Source of the DNA: JACKNG01 sp040904625
GTDB taxonomy: Bacteria > Pseudomonadota > Gammaproteobacteria > Ga0077536
Assembly (NCBI GenBank): GCA_040904625.1
Contig: JBBDTC010000068.1
Location: 1-9,731 of the forward strand
Direction of reading: 5' to 3'
Length of the DNA: 9,731 bases
Part shown: positions 6,496 to 9,731 of the stretch, piece by piece
Layout of the letters: each line of letters begins with the position of its first letter
Numbering within the stretch: position 1 is the stretch's first letter
Notes under the pieces: generated by a model
Seen by the model: the letters and a program-made list of their open reading frames with translations, nothing else
Databases searched by the model: none
Told to the model about the DNA's origin: nothing
Made by a program: the position numbers and the translations under genes

Positions 6496-7865
6496 AGATC
6501 ATCATTCTCGGCGCCGGCCAGGTCGGCGCCTCACTGGCAGCGAACCTGTGCGGTGAAGCGAATGACATCACCCTGGTCGATCGTAATCCCGCGTTCCTGC
6601 AACAACTCCAGGATAGATTCGACCTGCGCACCGTGGTCGGCCATGCCTCGTATCCCCAGGTGCTGGCACGGGCCGGCGCCCAGGATGCCGACATGATCAT
6701 CGCCGTGACCAACAGCGACGAGACCAACATGATCGCCTGTCAGGTCGCCTATACCCTGTTTCACACGCCGACCAAAATCGCCCGCATCCGTGAAAACCAG
6801 TACCAGTTGCATCCCGAGCTCTTCGCCCAGGAAGCGCTGCCAATTGACGTCCTCATCAGCCCCGAACAGGAAGTCACCGATTACACCAAGCGCTTGATCG
6901 AATTTCCCGGCGCGCTGCAGGTCCTCGATTTCGCCAACGGCAAGGTTCAGCTGGTCGCCGCGCGTGCTTTTTACGGCGGCCCGTTGGTCGGGCATCGGTT
7001 GCGCGAATTGCCTCAGCAGCTGCCCGGCATAGAAACCCGCGTCACCACGATATTTCGTCGCCACGAAGTGATCATTCCGACCGGCGATACCGTCATCGAA
7101 GCAGGCGACGACGTCTTCTTCATCGCCGCGCCGAAGCACATCCGGGCCGTGATGAGCGAGTTTCGCAAGCTCGACGGGCCCAACCGGCGCGTCATCATCG
7201 CCGGCGGCGGCAATATCGGAAAGCGCCTCGCGCAGGCGCTGGAATCGACCTGCCTGATAAAGATCATCGAAAGTAACGAGGCTCGCGCGCGCGCCATCGC
7301 CGAAGATCTCAAGCATGCTTACGTGCTGCTCGGCGATGCCGCCGACGAAGAATTGCTGATCGAAGAGAACATCGAGAACACGGATGTCTTCTGCGCGCTA
7401 ACCAATGCCGATGAGGCCAATATCATCTCATCGATGCTGGCCAAGCGGCTCGGCGCCAAGACCGTGATGGCGTTGATCAACCGCGCCGCCTACGTCGACC
7501 TGGTCCAACGCGACATCATCGACATCGCCATCTCACCACAGCAGGCCACCATCGGCAGCCTGCTTGCTCACATCCGCCGCGGTGATGTCGTCAAAGTGCA
7601 TTCCCTGCGCCGTGGTGCCGCCGAAGCGATCGAAGCCATTGCCCACGGCGATCGCAATTCGAGCCGCGTCGTCGGGCGCAGTATCGAGGAGATCCACCTG
7701 CCGCCGGGCACCACCATCGGCGCCATCGTACGCGGCAAGGATGTCATCATGGTCCATCACGATACGGTGATCGAACCCGAGGATCACGTCATTCTGGTCG
7801 TTACCAACAAGCGCCATGTCAGCGATGTCGAGCGCCTGTTCTCGGTCAACGTCACGTTCATCTGA
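6492..7865 (+). CDS. trkA: Trk potassium uptake regulatory subunit TrkA
   Basis: Peripheral, cytoplasmic nucleotide-binding subunit that gates the TrkH channel. The 457-residue product (E. coli: 458) has two tandem RCK units. The first begins at residue 1 with IILGAGQVGASLA (GxGxxG) and D30 ending the second strand (LVDRN), typical of NAD(H) binding. The second begins at residue 233 with RVIIAGGGNIG (238-243) and E260. Each is followed by a TrkA-C domain. Blocks such as SDETNMIACQVAY, EFPGALQVLDFANGKV, AISPQQATIGSLL and HSLRRGAAEAIEA match E. coli TrkA closely. The ATG overlaps the ntrX stop (ATGA); AAGGAA at 6475-6480 is 11 nt upstream and another AAGGA touches the ATG, so translation is probably coupled. 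trkH follows after 22 bp. In E. coli trkA follows rsmB directly; here the DUF4390 gene and the two-component pair lie between them. Confidence 0.97.
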   Translation: MKIIILGAGQVGASLAANLCGEANDITLVDRNPAFLQQLQDRFDLRTVVGHASYPQVLARAGAQDADMIIAVTNSDETNMIACQVAYTLFHTPTKIARIRENQYQLHPELFAQEALPIDVLISPEQEVTDYTKRLIEFPGALQVLDFANGKVQLVAARAFYGGPLVGHRLRELPQQLPGIETRVTTIFRRHEVIIPTGDTVIEAGDDVFFIAAPKHIRAVMSEFRKLDGPNRRVIIAGGGNIGKRLAQALESTCLIKIIESNEARARAIAEDLKHAYVLLGDAADEELLIEENIENTDVFCALTNADEANIISSMLAKRLGAKTVMALINRAAYVDLVQRDIIDIAISPQQATIGSLLAHIRRGDVVKVHSLRRGAAEAIEAIAHGDRNSSRVVGRSIEEIHLPPGTTIGAIVRGKDVIMVHHDTVIEPEDHVILVVTNKRHVSDVERLFSVNVTFI

Positions 7866-7887
7866 AGGCGGGGACCCGCGAGCCGTC

Positions 7888-9339
7888 ATGCGTCTCGAAG
7901 TCGTACAGAAAATCCTGGGGCTGCTGCTCTCGATTTTCAGCCTCACCCTGCTGCCACCGCTCGCCGTCGCCCTGTTCATGCGGGACGGCACCGCCAGCGC
8001 CTTCGCCACGGCCATTTGCGTCATCCTCGGCGCCGGGGTTGCGCTGTGGCTGCCGGTACGGGGGCGCAGCCGGGATCTCAAACTGCGCGACGGATTTCTT
8101 GTCGTGGTGCTGTTCTGGTTCGTGCTCGGCATCAGCGGCTCGATCCCGTTCCTGATCGCGGACCATCCGGAAATGGCCCTCGCCGACGCCGTGTTCGAAT
8201 CCATGTCGGGTCTGACCACCACCGGCGCCACGGTCATCACCGGCCTCGACCACCTGCCGCCGGCCATCCTCTTCTACCGCCAGTTCCTGCAGTGGCTGGG
8301 TGGCATGGGCATCATCGTCCTGGCCGTTGCGATCCTGCCCATGCTTGGCGTCGGCGGCATGCAGCTCTATCGAGCCGAAACGCCGGGGCCGATGAAGGAC
8401 AACAAGCTGACACCGCGCATCACCGAGACCGCGAAAGCCCTGTGGTACATCTATGTCGGCCTGACGCTGTTGTGCGCCACGGCGTATTACGTTGCCGGCA
8501 TGTCTGCCTTCGATGCCATCGGCCACAGTTTCTCGACCGTCGCGATCGGCGGCTTCTCGACCTATGACGCCAGCATGGGTCATTTCGACAGTGTCACTAT
8601 CGAACTCATCGCGGTGGTGTTCATGTTCATCGCCGGCGCCAATTTCTCACTGCACTTCCTCGCTCTGCGGCATCGCAACGTGAAACCGTACCTGTTCGAT
8701 TCGGAGTTCCGTATGTACGCCGCCTTGCTCGGCGCGGTCTTCGTCCTGTGCACGCTGGGCCTGGCGCTGGCCGACAGCAGCCGGCCCTTCACCGCGGCGC
8801 TGCGCGAAAGCCTGTTCCAGACCGTCTCCATCGGCACCACCGCGGGTTTCAGTACCACCGACTACCACACCTGGCCGCTGTTCCTGCCGATCATCCTGAT
8901 TTTCCTGAGTTTCGTCGGCGGCTGTGCATGCTCGACCGGTGGCGGCATCAAGGTGGTGCGCTGTCTGCTGCTCTACAAGCAGGGCGTGCGGGAGATCCGC
9001 CGCCTCATCCATCCCAATGCCATCATCATGATCCGCATGGGCGACCGGCCGGTCTCCGATCGCGTGGTCGATGCCGTATGGGGCTTCTTCGCCACTTACG
9101 TCGCCGTGTTTGCCGCGCTGCTGCTCGCGCTGATGGCGACCGGGCTCGACCAGGTGACAGCATTCTCCGCAGTCGCCGCCTGCCTCAACAATCTCGGCCC
9201 GGGGCTGGGTGCGGTCAGCCTCCACTATGGCGATCTGTCCGATACCGCCAAGTATCTGCTGTGTGTCGCCATGATTCTCGGACGCCTCGAGATCTTCACC
9301 TTGCTGGTGCTGTTCGCACCCTCGTTCTGGCGCACATGA
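7888..9339 (+). CDS. trkH: Trk potassium uptake channel subunit TrkH
   Basis: Inner-membrane K+ channel-like subunit that works with TrkA. The 483 residues equal the E. coli TrkH length as I recall it. The four pore repeats show their selectivity-filter loops: TTTGAT (110-115), VAIGGFS (218-224), GTTAGFS (316-322) and NNLGPGLG (434-441). Multiple hydrophobic helices run throughout, and MGIIVLAVAILPMLGVGGMQ and the C-terminal RLEIFTLLVLFAPSFWR are near-identical to E. coli. The intramembrane gating loop reads GGCACSTGGGIK (344-355), with C348 where E. coli has glycine. ATG 7888 is chosen because it gives the family N-terminus (RLEVVQKILGLLLSIF); a longer reading from 7816 would lie inside trkA with unrelated residues. 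The Shine-Dalgarno is weak (GGGGA 7870-7874, 13 nt away), so coupling to trkA across the 22-bp gap is likely. The stop overlaps the next gene as ATGA. Confidence 0.97.
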   Translation: MRLEVVQKILGLLLSIFSLTLLPPLAVALFMRDGTASAFATAICVILGAGVALWLPVRGRSRDLKLRDGFLVVVLFWFVLGISGSIPFLIADHPEMALADAVFESMSGLTTTGATVITGLDHLPPAILFYRQFLQWLGGMGIIVLAVAILPMLGVGGMQLYRAETPGPMKDNKLTPRITETAKALWYIYVGLTLLCATAYYVAGMSAFDAIGHSFSTVAIGGFSTYDASMGHFDSVTIELIAVVFMFIAGANFSLHFLALRHRNVKPYLFDSEFRMYAALLGAVFVLCTLGLALADSSRPFTAALRESLFQTVSIGTTAGFSTTDYHTWPLFLPIILIFLSFVGGCACSTGGGIKVVRCLLLYKQGVREIRRLIHPNAIIMIRMGDRPVSDRVVDAVWGFFATYVAVFAALLLALMATGLDQVTAFSAVAACLNNLGPGLGAVSLHYGDLSDTAKYLLCVAMILGRLEIFTLLVLFAPSFWRT

Positions 9340-9659
9340 GCGCGATGATCGAGCGTCTCGAGAAAATGCTCGCCGCCGGGCAGGACTCGGCCGCCCTGCG
9401 CTTCGGCCTCGGCAATGCCTGGCTGTCCGACGATCCGACCGTCGCGGCCGAACATCTGCGCCGCGCGGTCGAACTGGATCCGGCCTATTCGGCGGCGTGG
9501 AAATTGCTCGGCCGCGCGCTGAGCGCCGCGGGCGACCCGAGCGCGGCGAAGGAAGCCTTCGAGCGCGGCATCGGGATCGCCGAGGAACGCGGCGACCTGC
9601 AGGCGGTGAAAGAGATGCGGGTGTTCCTCAAGCGGCTCGCCAAGGCGGGCGATCGCTAG
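9336..9659 (+). CDS. Small tetratricopeptide repeat protein
   Basis: A 107-residue, probably cytoplasmic, all-helical protein without signal peptide or membrane segment. Residues about 18-51 (DSAALRFGLGNAWL, AAEHLRRAVELDP) and 52-85 (YSAAWKLLGRALSAAG, AAKEAFERGIGIA) are two TPR units, with the typical A/G spacing and a final proline after the first. A helix, DLQAVKEMRVFLKRLAKA, caps the C-terminus. Such modules bind other proteins, but the partner is unknown. Similar short TPR proteins are widespread in beta- and gammaproteobacteria, in my recollection. The ATG at 9336 overlaps the trkH stop (ATGA), so it is read as the last gene of the unit; a second ATG at 9345 is an alternative. Neither has a clear Shine-Dalgarno, which again suggests coupling to trkH. 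The stop is TAG at 9657-9659. Confidence 0.8.
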   Translation: MSAMIERLEKMLAAGQDSAALRFGLGNAWLSDDPTVAAEHLRRAVELDPAYSAAWKLLGRALSAAGDPSAAKEAFERGIGIAEERGDLQAVKEMRVFLKRLAKAGDR

Positions 9660-9685
9660 CCTCGTTTGGCGTAGCCGGGTCATAG

Positions 9686-9703
9686 TACCTCTGCACAGAG
9701 GTA
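9686..9703. repeat. Perfect 18-bp palindrome downstream of the TPR gene
   Basis: TACCTCTGCACAGAGGTA is exactly self-complementary except for being read through a central CA/TG step: 8 bases each side of CA pair fully. As RNA it can form a 7-bp stem with a GCAC tetraloop, extendable outward by a G-U and an A-U pair. It begins 26 nt after the TPR stop. No run of T follows (TTAGCAG), so it is not a standard intrinsic terminator. It could still aid termination or RNA stability, or be an operator for a gene beyond the window. The remaining bases 9704-9731 hold nothing I can identify. Confidence 0.5.
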
Positions 9704-9731
9704 TTAGCAGCCTGTCGGACTCAGGGCATCG

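Noticed and set aside
6531..7316. 261-codon minus-strand open frame
   Set aside because: Antisense to trkA, whose protein matches E. coli throughout.
7868..7879. GCGGGGACCCGC inverted repeat between trkA and trkH as a terminator or operator
   Set aside because: The stem is only 4-5 bp with a tiny loop and no T-run, and such repeats are common by chance at this base composition.
9704..9731. Tail as the end of an insertion sequence
   Set aside because: The string GCCTGTCGGACT gave a vague impression of a mobile element end, but no matching second end, target duplication or transposase is in the window.

Overview
The window is a compact, GC-rich, entirely plus-strand block of eight protein genes: fmt, rsmB, a DUF4390 gene, ntrY-like, ntrX-like, trkA, trkH and a small TPR gene. 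The protein sequences point to a gammaproteobacterium. Fmt, RsmB, TrkA and TrkH all resemble their E. coli counterparts in length and motif placement (TrkH is the same length as I recall for E. coli, and the two RsmB catalytic cysteines fall at the same numbers). I cannot name the genus from this sequence alone.

Layout. Positions 1-97 are a short leader with no gene I can support; a very tentative minus-strand start codon sits at the left edge. Fmt (98-1021) formylates initiator tRNA. RsmB (1018-2328) methylates C967 of 16S rRNA. A secreted or periplasmic DUF4390 protein (2325-2894) links them to a membrane sensor kinase of the NtrY type (2867-5122) and an NtrX-type response regulator (5119-6495). 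TrkA (6492-7865) and TrkH (7888-9339) then form a potassium uptake system, and a 107-residue TPR protein (9336-9659) closes the block. The last 72 bases are non-coding and hold a perfect 18-bp palindrome.

How the genes fit together. Successive genes overlap by 4 bp at five junctions (CTGA, GTGA, ATGA, ATGA, ATGA), by up to 28 bp at one, and are 22 bp apart at the other. I therefore read 98-9659 as one translationally coupled transcription unit. It joins the fmt-rsmB-trkA neighbourhood familiar from gammaproteobacteria to the ntrY-ntrX-trkA neighbourhood familiar from alphaproteobacteria. No internal promoter, RNA gene, CRISPR array or complete mobile element was seen.

The gene content is ordinary chromosomal content and I do not see a wholly new system. 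The points most worth a second look are: (a) the first three genes have no plausible ATG start and appear to begin with TTG, CTG and GTG, the first two encoding factors that act on translation initiation; (b) the NtrX AAA+ domain has lost the GAFTGA loop and carries substitutions in Walker B, sensor I and one arginine-finger position, so it is unlikely to be a conventional sigma-54 activator.
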